In this document: positions 36,699 to 51,404 of the stretch, piece by piece | Layout of the letters: every line of letters starts with the position of its first letter | How positions within the stretch are numbered: the first letter of the stretch is position 1 | From: Massilia sp. Se16.2.3 | GTDB lineage: Bacteria > Pseudomonadota > Gammaproteobacteria > Burkholderiales > Burkholderiaceae_D | Direction of reading: 5' to 3' | Assembly (NCBI RefSeq): GCF_014171595.1 | Contig: NZ_CP050451.1 | Coordinates: 744,001 to 808,000, forward strand | DNA: 64,000 nt | Notes under the pieces: generated by a model | The model's database searches: none | Told to the model about the DNA's origin: nothing | What the model saw: only the letters and a program-made list of their open reading frames with translations | Translations under genes and position numbers: made by a program

Positions 36699-38867
36699 AT
36701 GCGCAAAAAAGCCTTTTTGTTAGCGGTGTTTTTCTCTCTCGAGGTGCAAGCCCAAACAGAAAAGCCCGCCCCGGTGCAGCAGGTCCTGGTCAACGCAGAC
36801 CAGTCCGGCATCGATGCCAGCCGCGATTTCATTGCCGGTAAAATTATCGTCGGCAAGCAGCGTATCGCTGAAAGCGGGGTGCAAAACGTCGGCGAACTGC
36901 TCAAGCGCGAGCCGGCGATCAGTGTGGGCCGTGATGGCCGCCTGGGTTTGCTCGGCATGCCCGGCTATACCCAGGTGCTGGTGGACGGCATGCCGTACTC
37001 CGGCGATCCTTTTTCACTCGACCTCGTCCATATCGAAAAAATCGAGATCATCAAGACGAGCACGGCGACGTCGGGACCGGTCGGCATCGCCGGTACCATT
37101 AACATCATTCGAAAAAAGACGGAACCCCGCGCTTCCCAGAACCTGCGTACCGGCGCTTCCGCGATGGCGGGCCGCATGGGCGCGAACATGGCGTGGTCAA
37201 GCAACCAGGCCGTGCCGGACAGCCCCTTGAGCTATAACCTGAGCTTGTCGGCCACGCGCAAGCCGACCCGCAGCGATGCGCAGGAGGTGGAGACGCGGCT
37301 GGCGGGCGACGCTGCGCCCGCGCCCGTCTTCGAGGGCGGCCGTTCGACGCGCGGCGCATTGCAATCGCTGGTAGCGGCGACCGAATTGTCGTGGGCAGTC
37401 AATCCCGATCACAAGCTCAGCTTCAGCCCGGATGCGGCACGCATTCAAACTGCGAATGAGGGTGTGGCGTTTCGTGCCTGGACGGACGGACGCGGGTTGT
37501 CAAGCGAGTCGCGCAACAAGGAGACCATGACCGGGTATTCCCTGCCCCTGGCCTGGCGTTGGCAGGTCGATCCGGTGAGCAGTCTGAGCATCAAGTTCAA
37601 CCGGAATCATTCGCGCCTGGATATCGATGCTCGGGCCAGCGAAAGCTGGCTCGACGGGCTTGTTCGCCAGCGCAGGGACGCTCAGCGGCATGAGCAGGCG
37701 GACAGTTTGCTGCATGCGGAGTTGATCAAGGAATTCGACAGCGGCCACGAAATCACGGCCGGCGCCAAGCTCGTCCGCAACGACCTGGACATCGCGTACG
37801 TCAACACGCTCGACGGACGGCCGGACCCGAGCCTGGCGGTGTTCGGGAACCGTAGCGCGAGCCGTATCGACAGCGGCCAGCTCTTCGTCCAGGACGCGTG
37901 GCGCATCGACCGTACGCTTGCCGTCAATCTCGGCATCTCTGCCGAGCAACGCCGTTATGCATTGGACGAAGGCCCGTCGCACAGCCGGATGCGCTTTACC
38001 ATGTGGTCGCCGTCGGCGCACGTGTCGAAGAAAATCGGCGGCAACAGCAAGCGGCAAGTCCGATTCTCGGTGGCGCGCAGCTTCCAGCCGCCCAGCATTC
38101 TTCAAATGCAACTGCATCCCATGCTTAATTCGTTTGCGCCATGCACTACCGGTGCCGTGTGCGATGGGAATAGCATCGATACCGCTGACAGCAGTGGCTA
38201 CCCCTACCTGCGACCAGAGCGCGCGCTCGGCCTGAACCTCTCGTACACCCATGGCCTGGGCAAGGGAAGCGAACTGGTACTCGAGTTCTTTTCACGTGAG
38301 CTGCGCAACAAGATCGGTTCGCAAATTGGTCTCGAGACCGTGCCCTGGGCGAGCGCGCCGCGTTACGTCTATCGCCCGGCGAACCTGGGCGGGGCGTCGG
38401 TGCGCGGTATTAACCTCGAAGGCCGGGTGGCCGGCAAGGACCTCTGGACGGACGCGCCAGCGGTGGAAATGCGCGGCAGCCTGGGGTGGGCGCGCTCAAA
38501 GCTGGACGACGTACCGGGGCCGGACAACCGGCTTGACGGCCAAAGCCCGTTTCGCGCCAAGCTCGGCGCCAGTTACACCATGCAAGCGTTTCCAGTCAAA
38601 TTCGGCATGGACGGCAGCTATCTGCCGGGCGACTGGGTGCGCAGCAACCTGAGCGAGCGTGTCTATCAGTCGCGCAAGACCACCTTGGGAGCGAACGCCA
38701 ACTGGACCTTCGCTTCGAAGGCGCGGCTGTCGGTGGCGCTCGACGACCTGGTGAGCCATACGAGCGAAGGCGTTCATGAATACATCGGATCGGATCAACT
38801 GCTGCAGCAGCACACCAGCAACAGGACTCGCACGCGCTTGAGCTTGCGCTTCGAAACCAAATTATGA
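36699..38867 (+). CDS. TonB-dependent outer-membrane receptor
   Basis: This 722-aa protein has a signal peptide (KKAFLLAVFFSLEVQAQ) and a plug domain (residues about 40-150: GVQNVGELLKREPAISVGRDG, VLVDGMPYSGDPFSLDLVHIEKIEIIKTSTATSGPVGIAGTINI). A 22-strand-type barrel follows (YSLPLAWRWQ, YVYRPANLGGASVRGINLEG). It probably imports a siderophore or other chelate using TonB energy; the ligand is unknown. There is no iron-regulation box I can defend. The frame is intact and the nearest gene downstream is a small secreted protein. Confidence 0.9.
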   Translation: MRKKAFLLAVFFSLEVQAQTEKPAPVQQVLVNADQSGIDASRDFIAGKIIVGKQRIAESGVQNVGELLKREPAISVGRDGRLGLLGMPGYTQVLVDGMPYSGDPFSLDLVHIEKIEIIKTSTATSGPVGIAGTINIIRKKTEPRASQNLRTGASAMAGRMGANMAWSSNQAVPDSPLSYNLSLSATRKPTRSDAQEVETRLAGDAAPAPVFEGGRSTRGALQSLVAATELSWAVNPDHKLSFSPDAARIQTANEGVAFRAWTDGRGLSSESRNKETMTGYSLPLAWRWQVDPVSSLSIKFNRNHSRLDIDARASESWLDGLVRQRRDAQRHEQADSLLHAELIKEFDSGHEITAGAKLVRNDLDIAYVNTLDGRPDPSLAVFGNRSASRIDSGQLFVQDAWRIDRTLAVNLGISAEQRRYALDEGPSHSRMRFTMWSPSAHVSKKIGGNSKRQVRFSVARSFQPPSILQMQLHPMLNSFAPCTTGAVCDGNSIDTADSSGYPYLRPERALGLNLSYTHGLGKGSELVLEFFSRELRNKIGSQIGLETVPWASAPRYVYRPANLGGASVRGINLEGRVAGKDLWTDAPAVEMRGSLGWARSKLDDVPGPDNRLDGQSPFRAKLGASYTMQAFPVKFGMDGSYLPGDWVRSNLSERVYQSRKTTLGANANWTFASKARLSVALDDLVSHTSEGVHEYIGSDQLLQQHTSNRTRTRLSLRFETKL

Positions 38868-38980
38868 AGGCAGTGGAATGACGCGCATGGCGCCAGGAAT
38901 ACTGGCTGGCGAATCGGGCGTCTCCGGCTCGGCCCCTGCCTTGCGAGCTGTTTGAACAACCGATGAAGGGTGAGCGATTT

Positions 38981-39283
38981 ATGAAACAGAAGTTGGCTTT
39001 TTGTGTTTTGCTGGGACTGTTCTCGATGAGCGCAATGGCGCAGATGGTACCGACATCGCGGCAGGAATGCACCAGGCGCTGTGTCACCGCGGATTTTCCT
39101 GACAATCCAAGGGCAGTCCGCCATCAGGAAAAGATCAAGGAAATACAGGCGAGGAAAAAGGCAGAGGCCGATCCAGAGAAACGGAAAGGAATCGACAGGG
39201 AAGAAGCGGACGAAGTCGAAAAGCTTGCAGACTATATGGACAAAATCTGCACGCACATCTGCAAAGACAACCCTGAGCAATAA
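38981..39283 (+). CDS. small secreted protein with twin CX3C motif
   Basis: This 100-aa protein (ATG at 38981, GTGAG-like purines upstream) has a signal peptide (MKQKLAFCVLLGLFSMSAMA). The mature part is about 79 residues and very charged. It has two CX3C motifs, ECTRRCVT and KICTHICKDN, separated by a long predicted helix (EKIKEIQARKKAEADPEK, EEADEVEKLADYMD). This is the layout of a disulphide-stapled helical hairpin (twin CX3C, as in small Tim chaperones), which would form in the oxidising periplasm. I do not recognise a bacterial family. It sits 113 bp after the TonB receptor on the same strand. Confidence 0.7.
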   Translation: MKQKLAFCVLLGLFSMSAMAQMVPTSRQECTRRCVTADFPDNPRAVRHQEKIKEIQARKKAEADPEKRKGIDREEADEVEKLADYMDKICTHICKDNPEQ

Positions 39284-39314
39284 GAAGCGCCGCTGCGAAT
39301 CATTCTCGGCAAAT

Positions 39315-39347
39315 AAAAAAGGCAGAGCCGCAGCTCTGCCTTTTTTT
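39315..39347. terminator. bidirectional terminator between the secreted protein and atpC
   Basis: AAAAAAGGCAGAGC-CGCA-GCTCTGCCTTTTTTT has a long GC stem with A and T tracts, ending the ATP synthase operon from the right and the small secreted gene from the left. Confidence 0.88.
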
Positions 39348-39364
39348 GCCACCAAACGAAAAGC

Positions 39365-39787
39365 TTAACGGCCCTTCGAACGCAGCCTCTGGATCGCTGC
39401 CAGCTGCGCAATTGCCGCGGCCAGTTCCGACTGCGCTTTCGCGTAGTCGATCGTCGAATCCTGGTTCTGCATCAGCTCTTCGGCCTGGCGCTTGGCTTCC
39501 TGTGCTTTCGCTTCGTCCAGGTCGGCGCCGCGGATCGCGGTGTCGGCCAGGACGGTCACGCCGTTCGGCTGCACCTCGAGGATACCGCCGGCGACGAAGA
39601 CGAACTCCTCGCCACCGCCGGCCACCTCGATGCGCACGGCACCCGGGCGGATGCGCGTGATAAGCGGTGTGTGCTTCGGGTAGATACCCAGCTCGCCCGC
39701 TTCACCCGGCAACGCGACGAAAGTTGCCTCACCGGAGAAGATCTGCTCCTCGGCCGAGACCACGTCAACGTGAATTGTGTTTGCCAT
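39365..39787 (-). CDS. atpC: F1Fo ATP synthase epsilon subunit
   Basis: At 140 aa it has the N-terminal beta-sandwich ([38 protein letters not shown]) and the C-terminal helical hairpin that can inhibit the enzyme. It is part of the central stalk. It is last in the operon, followed by a terminator. Confidence 0.96.
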   Translation of the reverse strand: MANTIHVDVVSAEEQIFSGEATFVALPGEAGELGIYPKHTPLITRIRPGAVRIEVAGGGEEFVFVAGGILEVQPNGVTVLADTAIRGADLDEAKAQEAKRQAEELMQNQDSTIDYAKAQSELAAAIAQLAAIQRLRSKGR

Positions 39788-39813
39788 ATGTGTCCTTCAG
39801 GTGAAGAGCCGAT

Positions 39814-41250
<1,437 letters not shown>

Positions 41251-42126
41251 TTAGACCGCTGCCGCACCGGCGACGATCTCGGAGAGTTCTTTGGTAATCG
41301 CAGCCTGGCGGGTCTTGTTGTAGACCAGCTTCAGTTCGCCGATGACACTGCCTGCGTTGTCGCTTGCCGCCTTCATCGCCACCATGCGTGCCGATTGCTC
41401 GGACGCCAGGTTTTCAGCGACAGCCTGGTACACCAGGGCCTCGACATAACGCACCAGCAGCTCGTCGATGACGACTTGCGCTTCCGGCTCGTAGATGTAA
41501 TCCCACGAGATCGCGCCTTTTTCCGCTTCCAGGTGCTTGGCCGGCAGCGGCAGCAGCTGCTCGACGACCGGTTCCTGTTTCATCGTGTTGATGAACTTGG
41601 TGTAGCACAGGTAGACGGCGTCCAGTTGGCCATCCTGGTATGCGTCGAGCATGACCTTGATCGGGCCGATCAGCTTTTCCAGGTGCGGGGTGTCGCCGAT
41701 CTGGGTGGCCGAGGACACCAGCTTGACGCCGACACGGTTCAGGAAGCCGAGACCCTTGTTACCGATGGCAACAGCCTCGATGCGGTTGCCCGCCGCTTCC
41801 AGCTCGCGCGATTTCTGCGTTACCTGACGCAGGATGTTGGTGTTCATGCCGCCGCACAGACCTTTATCGGTCGTGACGACGATGAAGCCGACAGCCTTCG
41901 CCTGCACGTGCTTGGCTTGCGCCATGAACACGTGCGTGTACTCCGGATTGGCGCCCGCCAGGTTGGCGGTGATGTTCCGAACCTTTTCACTGTAGGGACG
42001 GGCGGCGCGCATCCGCTCCTGCGCTTTGCGCATTTTGGATGCGGCGACCATTTCCATCGCCTTGGTGATCTTCTTCGTATTCTCTACGCTCTTGATCTTG
42101 CCACGAATCTCTTTGCCTACTGCCAT
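41251..42126 (-). CDS. atpG: F1Fo ATP synthase gamma subunit
   Basis: At 291 aa it forms the rotating central stalk. The coiled-coil N-terminus reads [20 protein letters not shown], then [30 protein letters not shown] and the C-terminal [20 protein letters not shown] complete it. It lies 33 bp upstream of atpD. Confidence 0.97.
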   Translation of the reverse strand: MAVGKEIRGKIKSVENTKKITKAMEMVAASKMRKAQERMRAARPYSEKVRNITANLAGANPEYTHVFMAQAKHVQAKAVGFIVVTTDKGLCGGMNTNILRQVTQKSRELEAAGNRIEAVAIGNKGLGFLNRVGVKLVSSATQIGDTPHLEKLIGPIKVMLDAYQDGQLDAVYLCYTKFINTMKQEPVVEQLLPLPAKHLEAEKGAISWDYIYEPEAQVVIDELLVRYVEALVYQAVAENLASEQSARMVAMKAASDNAGSVIGELKLVYNKTRQAAITKELSEIVAGAAAV

Positions 42127-42191
42127 GAGTCCTTACTCCTTCCGGTCACCGGCGCCGCGTTCAACACAGGGCGCCGGGGTATCCATTTCTA

Positions 42192-43733
<1,542 letters not shown>

Positions 43734-43844
43734 GAGTGCTAACTCCTAATAGTTTCTTGATGCGTAAGGCGGAGAGTGGATGCCGGCCAGACGTGCGACG
43801 TTCGGTGCAAGGTTCGGCTGCGAAGCGGGCTGTTGAGGCCGGCT

Positions 43845-44378
43845 TCAGGCCACCAGCGCAGCGTGCATCTGCTGCAGCTTGGCGCGAACCGAGGTATCGA
43901 GCACTTCATCGCCAACCAGCACGCGCACGCCGCCGATCAGCGACGGGTCCACCGTGACCGTTGGGTTGAGCTTGCGGCCGAATTTCTTTTCCAGGCCGGC
44001 CACCAGCTGGGCCACCTGGGCATCGGTCAGCGCGAACGCACTGGCGATGTCCGCATCGGCGGCGCCAGCCTGGGCGTTCTTGAGGACCTGGAACTGCGCG
44101 CCGATTTCCGGCAGCAGCGCGACGCGGCCATTTTCGGCCAGCATCTGCAGGAAGTTCGTGGCCTCCGGGGTCACCGGCGACTTGAGCAGCGAACGCAGGG
44201 TCGTGACCAGATCGGTGGCGGAGACATTCGGGTTGGCGGCAAACGCCTGCACATCAGGGTGGGCGCCGATTTGGGCCAGTTCGGACACCAGTTCGGACCA
44301 GGCTGCCATGTCGCCGCCCTGGGCGACACGGAACAGCGCTTCGGCGTAGGGACGGGCGACGGTTGCGAGTTCTGCCAT
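43845..44378 (-). CDS. atpH: F1Fo ATP synthase delta subunit
   Basis: At 177 aa it joins the F1 head to the peripheral stalk. It starts with [20 protein letters not shown] and ends with the typical [20 protein letters not shown]. It begins 3 bp after the atpF stop, as usual for this operon. Confidence 0.96.
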   Translation of the reverse strand: MAELATVARPYAEALFRVAQGGDMAAWSELVSELAQIGAHPDVQAFAANPNVSATDLVTTLRSLLKSPVTPEATNFLQMLAENGRVALLPEIGAQFQVLKNAQAGAADADIASAFALTDAQVAQLVAGLEKKFGRKLNPTVTVDPSLIGGVRVLVGDEVLDTSVRAKLQQMHAALVA

Positions 44379-44380
44379 GA

Positions 44381-44851
44381 TTACAGCTCGGTCGACAGTT
44401 GTGCCAGCAGGGCGGCGTGCGCTTCTGCGTTCACTTCGCGCTTGAGGATCTGCTCGGCGCCTTGCACGGCCAGTGCGGCCACCTGGCCACGCAGTTCTTC
44501 GCGCACGCGCGTCACTTGCTGCTCGGCGTCGGCGCGGGCAGCGGCAACGATACGGGCGGCTTCTTCGTTAGCGGTCTTCTTGGCTTCATCGATGATCAGC
44601 TGGGCACGCTTTTCGGCGTCGGCGATGCGCGCCTGGCCTTGGTCGCGTGCGCTAGCCAGTTCGGCTTGCACGCGCTTTTCGGCGGCGGCCAGGTCGGCCT
44701 TGCCGCGGTCGGCAGCGGCCAGGCCGTTGGCGATCCGGTCGGCGCGCTCGTCGAGCGCTTTCATCAGCGGCGGCCACACGAATTTCATCGTGAAGAACGC
44801 GAGGACGAGGAAGACGGCGAGCTGTGCAAACAGAGTTGCGTTAAGGTTCAC
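44381..44851 (-). CDS. atpF: F1Fo ATP synthase b subunit
   Basis: At 156 aa it has one N-terminal membrane helix ([22 protein letters not shown]) and a long charged helix ([39 protein letters not shown]) that forms the stator dimer. Confidence 0.96.
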   Translation of the reverse strand: MNLNATLFAQLAVFLVLAFFTMKFVWPPLMKALDERADRIANGLAAADRGKADLAAAEKRVQAELASARDQGQARIADAEKRAQLIIDEAKKTANEEAARIVAAARADAEQQVTRVREELRGQVAALAVQGAEQILKREVNAEAHAALLAQLSTEL

Positions 44852-44925
44852 GGTATTTTCCTTCTCACAAAAACGGATGCCGAACCGCGATGGTTCGGCC
44901 CTTCAAAACCTGAGCTGCGCGTCGC

Positions 44926-45183
<258 letters not shown>

Positions 45184-45254
45184 TTAAAATTAAAACTAGA
45201 TTAAAAACTACAACTTCGTTACAACCACTATCTATTCGATGCTTGCGGCGCCGA

Positions 45255-46091
45255 TCAGTGGCCTTCGTGTGCCTGACCGAGGTAGACCAGCGTCAGCATC
45301 ATGAAAATGAATGCCTGCAGGAACACGATCAGGATGTGGAAGATCGCCCAGATCGAGCCGGCAATCACATGGCCGACAAAGCCGAAAACGGTAGCGGTCG
45401 AGCCAAGCAAAGCGATCAAGAGGAACAGCAGCTCACCGGCAAACATGTTGCCGAACAGTCGCATACCGAGCGACACCATTTTTGCTACGTATTCGATGAT
45501 GTTCAGCAGCAGGTTGAACGGCGCCAGCCAGATGCCGAAGGGTGCTGCGAACAATTCGTGGAGCCAGCCGCCGAAGCCTTTGATCTTGATGCCGTAGAAC
45601 AGCATCAGCAGCAGCACGCCCAGCGAAATGCCGATGGTGCCGTTCAGGTCGGCGGTCGGGACCACGCGGTGGTAAGGGAACAGGTGCTCGACGCCGAACC
45701 ATTTGAAGGCTTCGGAAAACAGGTCGACCGGCAGGAAGTCCAGCGAGTTCATCAGGGCAACCCACACGAACACGGTCAGCGCCAGCGGAGCGATGAAGCT
45801 GCGGTCGCCATGGATGATGGTCTTGGCCTGGTTATCGACCATTTCGACCAGGATCTCGACGGCAGCCTGGAAGCGGCCCGGCACGCCCGAGGTGGCGCGG
45901 CGCGCGGCCATCCACATCAGCAGGCAGCCGATCGCGCCCATCAGGACGGACCAGAAGAAGGTGTCGTAGTGGAAGACGGAAAAGTCGACCGGGCCATGTT
46001 GATGGTGGTTCGACAAGTGACTCAGGTGGTGCTTGATGTACTCGCCTGCTGTGGGCGCGTGCTGTGCTGCGCCTTCTACGGTTGTCGTCAT
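45255..46091 (-). CDS. atpB: F1Fo ATP synthase a subunit
   Basis: At 278 aa it is the proton channel. The essential Arg lies in [17 protein letters not shown], near residue 213. Other blocks are [19 protein letters not shown] and [18 protein letters not shown]. Helix-rich; it lies 1 bp from the atpI stop. Confidence 0.97.
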   Translation of the reverse strand: MTTTVEGAAQHAPTAGEYIKHHLSHLSNHHQHGPVDFSVFHYDTFFWSVLMGAIGCLLMWMAARRATSGVPGRFQAAVEILVEMVDNQAKTIIHGDRSFIAPLALTVFVWVALMNSLDFLPVDLFSEAFKWFGVEHLFPYHRVVPTADLNGTIGISLGVLLLMLFYGIKIKGFGGWLHELFAAPFGIWLAPFNLLLNIIEYVAKMVSLGMRLFGNMFAGELLFLLIALLGSTATVFGFVGHVIAGSIWAIFHILIVFLQAFIFMMLTLVYLGQAHEGH

Positions 46092-46092
46092 A

Positions 46093-46428
46093 TCAGTGCC
46101 TAAATAATAAGAATATGTAACTTTTCAGCGCCACGATGAACCCGGCGATGAGCGCCAGCGGGTTCAGGTCACGGTACAGCCACACGGTTGCGCCCAGCAG
46201 GGCAAGCGTGAAACCAATCTTTATAAATTCCCAGATGAAAAACGTGAGCGGGTTGGCACTGCCCGCTTTCGTTGATGCGAACAGGCGAAACGCCATGACG
46301 GCGTTGGGCAAAACACAGCACAGCCCGCCGAGTACCGCCGAAAACATCGCAGCCCATCCCCCCAGCAGTGCGGCGAGGACGCCAGCGACGACTGTTGCGA
46401 TCAATTGCAGGGAGACCAGGCGCAACAT
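46093..46428 (-). CDS. atpI: ATP synthase-associated protein I
   Basis: This 111-aa protein with four hydrophobic helices is the first gene of the operon. AtpI helps to assemble the c-ring. Features are [20 protein letters not shown] and [19 protein letters not shown] strong promoter lies 58 bp upstream. Confidence 0.9.
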   Translation of the reverse strand: MLRLVSLQLIATVVAGVLAALLGGWAAMFSAVLGGLCCVLPNAVMAFRLFASTKAGSANPLTFFIWEFIKIGFTLALLGATVWLYRDLNPLALIAGFIVALKSYIFLLFRH

Positions 46429-46492
46429 TTTTTCTTCTTCGCCTAGGCCGTGGGAACCGAGTTACGGTGTGGTAATTACATGAATCAGCGGG

Positions 46493-46522
46493 ATTATAAG
46501 TTCGATAGTGCATTTGAGTCAA
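46493..46522 (-). promoter_or_regulatory. promoter of the ATP synthase operon
   Basis: On the minus strand, -35 TTGACT (46517-46522) and a perfect -10 TATAAT (46493-46498) are 18 bp apart. Transcription would start near 46486, 58 bp before atpI. It is one of the best sigma-70-type matches seen in the window. Confidence 0.78.
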
Positions 46523-46803
46523 ACGTTTCCAGCTGTGCGGTATCGGGCACGTAGGGGCGCAAATGTCACATAAATCTGGGCAGTAGGCTCGGTTTTCGCC
46601 GCAGTTGGATGCGCGAAATACAGATGTCGGCGGGCGCGAACTGCCCGAAATATGGGCAGGCGCGGCAGGAAAAGTGTGGACATGATGACACGGCACGGAG
46701 CGCGCCCTGCCGTAGGGTTGGCCTCGGCGGCCCCGCGGTCCCCGCCGACGCGTCCAGCCGGCGTTCGCATGCCCGATGCGCCGGCTGGACCTCCTTCGGG
46801 GTC
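46523..46803. other. gene-free stretch between parB and the atp promoter
   Basis: I see no gene here. A strong inverted repeat GTCCAGCCGGCG/CGCCGGCTGGAC (46752-46790) lies just past parB on the minus strand and may end its transcript, although no T run follows. A weak relative of the palindromic repeats (CGTAGGGTTGG near 46711) may be a decayed copy. Confidence 0.5.
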
Positions 46804-47673
46804 TTACGCGCGCAAGCGGGCCAGCACCCCGTCGAGCACATCGAGGTCGGCAAAGTCGATGATCATCTGGCCCCTGCCCTTCGGTCCCATCTTGAACACG
46901 ACCGGTGTAGCCAGCTTGTCCGACAGCTCTTCCTCCAGGCGCACGATGTCGCCCGACTTTTCTTTTTGGGTTTTGGCCTGGGCCGGATTCGCCTGCTCTT
47001 CAATTGCGCGCGCCACCAGCTTTTCCGTCTCGCGCACCGACAGGCGCTTGGCGATGACCTGGTTCGCCAGGGCGATCTGGCTGGCGTTGTCGACCGACAG
47101 CAGCGCGCGGGCATGGCCCATGTCGATGTCGCCGGCCATCAGCATGGTCTGCACCGGTTGTGCCAGGTTCACCAGGCGCAGCAGGTTCGACACCGCGCTG
47201 CGCGAGCGGCCGACCGCGCTGGCCGCCTGCTCGTGGGTGAAGTCGAAGTCGGAGATCAGGCGGGCGATGCCCTGCGCCTCTTCCAGGGGATTGAGGTCTT
47301 CGCGCTGGATGTTTTCGATCAGGGCCATTGCCGCGGCAGCCTGGTCGTCGACTTCACGCACCAGCACGGGGATGTTTTCCAGACCGGCCAGCTGCGCCGC
47401 GCGGAAGCGCCGTTCGCCAGCGATGATTTCGTAGCGCCCCGCCTCGACCGGCCGCACCAGCACCGGCTGCATCACGCCCTGGCTTTTGATGGATGCCGCC
47501 AGTTCGTTCAGTGCGCCCTCGTCCATGCGGGTACGCGGCTGGTATTTGCCAGCTTGCAACTGGGCAACGGGCAAGGCCGTCGGCAGGCCGGCCGGTGCCG
47601 GGGCAGCGTCGAGGTCGCCGCCGAGGAGTGCATCGAGACCGCGGCCGAGGCCCTTGAGTTTTTTGGTAGCCAT
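46804..47673 (-). CDS. parB: chromosome-partitioning protein ParB
   Basis: At 289 aa it binds parS, spreads along DNA as a CTP-loaded clamp and loads SMC. The N-terminus KKLKGLGRGLDALLGGDL interacts with ParA. The CTPase motif is EIIAGERRFRAAQLAGL, near residue 87. The helix-turn-helix is in FTHEQAASAVGRSRSAVSNLLRL. Three near-perfect parS sites lie 3.6 kb away (51.29-51.42 kb). Confidence 0.97.
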   Translation of the reverse strand: MATKKLKGLGRGLDALLGGDLDAAPAPAGLPTALPVAQLQAGKYQPRTRMDEGALNELAASIKSQGVMQPVLVRPVEAGRYEIIAGERRFRAAQLAGLENIPVLVREVDDQAAAAMALIENIQREDLNPLEEAQGIARLISDFDFTHEQAASAVGRSRSAVSNLLRLVNLAQPVQTMLMAGDIDMGHARALLSVDNASQIALANQVIAKRLSVRETEKLVARAIEEQANPAQAKTQKEKSGDIVRLEEELSDKLATPVVFKMGPKGRGQMIIDFADLDVLDGVLARLRA

Positions 47674-47691
47674 GTGGATAACTCTCCGTGA

Positions 47692-48462
47692 TTACATTGT
47701 CTTGATGCGCTCGACCATTTCGGCGCCGAAAGCGATGTACGCCTGCGCCCCTTTCGAGCTCGGGTCGAACACGACGCCGGGTACGCCATACGAGGGCGCC
47801 TCGGCCAGGCGCACGTTGCGCGGGATGATCGTCTTGAACACCTTGTCGCCGAAGTGCTGCTCGAGCTGGCTCGAGACCTGCTGCGACAGCGTCATGCGCG
47901 GATCGAACATGACGCGCAAGAGGCCGATGATCTTCAGGTCCGTGTTCAGGTTCGCATGCACCTTCTTGATCGTGTTGACCAGGTCCGAGAGGCCTTCGAG
48001 CGCGTAGTACTCGCACTGCATCGGGATGATCACGCCATGCGCGGCGCACAGGCCGTTCAAGGTCAGCATCGACAGGGCGGGCGGGCAGTCGATCAGGATG
48101 AAGTCGTATTCCTGGTCGACCTGGGCCAGCGCGTTCTTGAGGCGGCGCTCGCGGTTTTCCAGTTCGACCATCTCGACTTCGGCACCGGCCAGTTCGCGGT
48201 TGGCGGGCAGCACGTCGAAGCGGCCGGCACCGGAGCGCACGCGTGCTTCGCCGATCTCGGCTTCACCGAGCAGCACCTGGTAGGTGGACGCTTCCAGCTC
48301 GGCCTTGTTGATGCCGGCACCCATGGTCGCATTGCCCTGCGGGTCGAGGTCGACCAGCAGCACGCGCTGCTCCAGCTTGGCAAGGCCGGCCGACAGGTTG
48401 ACGCTGGTGGTCGTCTTGCCGACGCCGCCCTTCTGGTTTGCAACGCAAAATATTTTTGCCAT
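47692..48462 (-). CDS. parA: chromosome-partitioning ATPase ParA
   Basis: At 256 aa it is a deviant-Walker ATPase (VANQKGGVGKTTTSVNLSAGLA at residue 8; DLDPQGNATMG; LIDCPPALSMLTLNGL). It moves ParB-parS complexes and so the origin. It ends 18 bp before parB. The region upstream is very AT-rich. Confidence 0.97.
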   Translation of the reverse strand: MAKIFCVANQKGGVGKTTTSVNLSAGLAKLEQRVLLVDLDPQGNATMGAGINKAELEASTYQVLLGEAEIGEARVRSGAGRFDVLPANRELAGAEVEMVELENRERRLKNALAQVDQEYDFILIDCPPALSMLTLNGLCAAHGVIIPMQCEYYALEGLSDLVNTIKKVHANLNTDLKIIGLLRVMFDPRMTLSQQVSSQLEQHFGDKVFKTIIPRNVRLAEAPSYGVPGVVFDPSSKGAQAYIAFGAEMVERIKTM

Positions 48463-48482
48463 CTGTTCTTATCCGGACGCGA

Positions 48483-48568
48483 CAACATTGTTTAATATTG
48501 TTCATACCTTTTAGACCGTATTAACGATTTACAAGGTATAAACAATATAAACGATTTATATTGTTATG
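48483..48568. promoter_or_regulatory. AT-rich control region with perfect palindrome upstream of parA
   Basis: Arms AACAATATAAA (48541-48551) and TTTATATTGTT (48555-48565), around CGA, form a perfect 11-bp inverted repeat. A third, one-base-longer half-site TTTAATATTGTT is at 48491-48502. AACGATTTA occurs twice (48523 and 48550). It lies between the rsmG stop and the parA ATG in otherwise GC-rich DNA. It probably carries the parAB promoter and an operator. Confidence 0.65.
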
Positions 48569-48615
48569 TTGGTTGATTGTGATTGGTGCTCGAATTGCCT
48601 GCTTGTCCTGCCTGC

Positions 48616-49259
48616 TTATCCTGGCGCCCGCTCGATGAATACCAGGTGCCGTTCCGCTTCCAGTTTCGCCACCCGCAAGGGCCGCAATTCCTGCACTTTC
48701 CATTCGCTCGGCAGCCTTTCCTGTTCCTCGCTTGGCGCTACCCCTTTCAGGGCAATGAAGCGTCCGTTCTCGGCCAGCAGGTGCCCGGACCAGTTGACGA
48801 AATCCGACAGGTCGGCAAAGGCACGCGAGGTGATGACATCGAAGGGCCCTGCTTTCAGGTCCTGCACCTTCATCGTGTACACCGTGACATTGCTCAGGCC
48901 CAGTTCCGCCTTCACCTGGGTGAGAAAGGCGGTTTTCTTGTGCACGGTGTCGATCAGGGAGACCTTCATGTCCGGCCGGGCAATTGCCAGCACGATGCCG
49001 GGCAGGCCCCCGCCCGCCCCGACGTCGAGTACGTTCTGCGCACCGGCAAAGGCCGGCACGGCGGCCAGGGAATCGAGCAGGTGGTGCGTCACCATCTGCA
49101 TCGGGTCACGCAAGGAAGTCAGGTTGTAGACGCTGTTCCACTTCGCCATCAAGGCCAGGTAATCCATCAATTGCTCGCGCTGGGCCGCCCACAGCGGCAG
49201 GTCCATGGCGTCGATGCCGTCGCTGAGTACGGCCATCAGTGTGCCGCGGTCGAATCCCC

Positions 49260-49263
<4 letters not shown>
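48616..49263 (-). CDS. rsmG: 16S rRNA (guanine527-N7)-methyltransferase
   Basis: At 215 aa with GTG start overlapping the mnmG stop (GTGA), it methylates G527 of 16S rRNA with S-adenosylmethionine. The cofactor motif is [17 protein letters not shown] near residue 84. [28 protein letters not shown] is typical of the family. A later ATG (MAVLSDGID) is a possible alternative. Confidence 0.95.
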
Positions 49264-51194
<1,931 letters not shown>

Positions 51195-51228
51195 GATGGA
51201 AGTGGAAAGCGAGGAGGGCTAATTCCCG

Positions 51229-51234
51229 ATTATA
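51229..51234 (-). promoter_or_regulatory. candidate -10 box for mnmG
   Basis: TATAAT, 35 bp before the mnmG ATG. The -35 match is poor. Confidence 0.45.
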
Positions 51235-51284
51235 GAATCTTTTGGGGTGTCGGACTCGGCGTCGACCGAAAACGGAAGGTTTTT

Positions 51285-51300
51285 TGTTTCACGTGGAACA
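51285..51300. other. parS site 1 (one mismatch)
   Basis: TGTTTCACGTGGAACA differs at one base from the parS consensus. It lies in the 225-bp gap between mnmG and the TSUP gene. Confidence 0.85.
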
Positions 51301-51334
51301 CACCCGCGACGTAGGTGGCGTTAGCTCAGCAGGC

Positions 51335-51350
51335 TGTTTCACGTGAAACA
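51335..51350. other. parS site 2 (perfect)
   Basis: TGTTTCACGTGAAACA is a perfect parS palindrome, 50 bp from site 1. Confidence 0.93.
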
Positions 51351-51375
51351 ATGGCGGCGGCGATTGTTCAGGCAC

Positions 51376-51404
51376 AAAAAAAGCCGGGTCTCCCCGGCTT
51401 TTGT
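51376..51404. terminator. terminator between TSUP and mnmG, overlapping parS site 3
   Basis: AAAAAAAGCCGGG-TCT-CCCCGGCTTTT gives a GC stem with A and T runs. Its right flank shares bases with parS site 3, just beyond the TSUP stop. Confidence 0.75.

Noticed and set aside
48616..49236. The ATG at 49236 as the only rsmG start
   Set aside because: The GTG at 49263 overlaps the mnmG stop and is a normal coupling; the ATG stays a possible alternative.
51320..51334. GTTAGCTCAGCAGG as part of a tRNA
   Set aside because: Only a D-arm-like string; no acceptor, anticodon or T arm around it.
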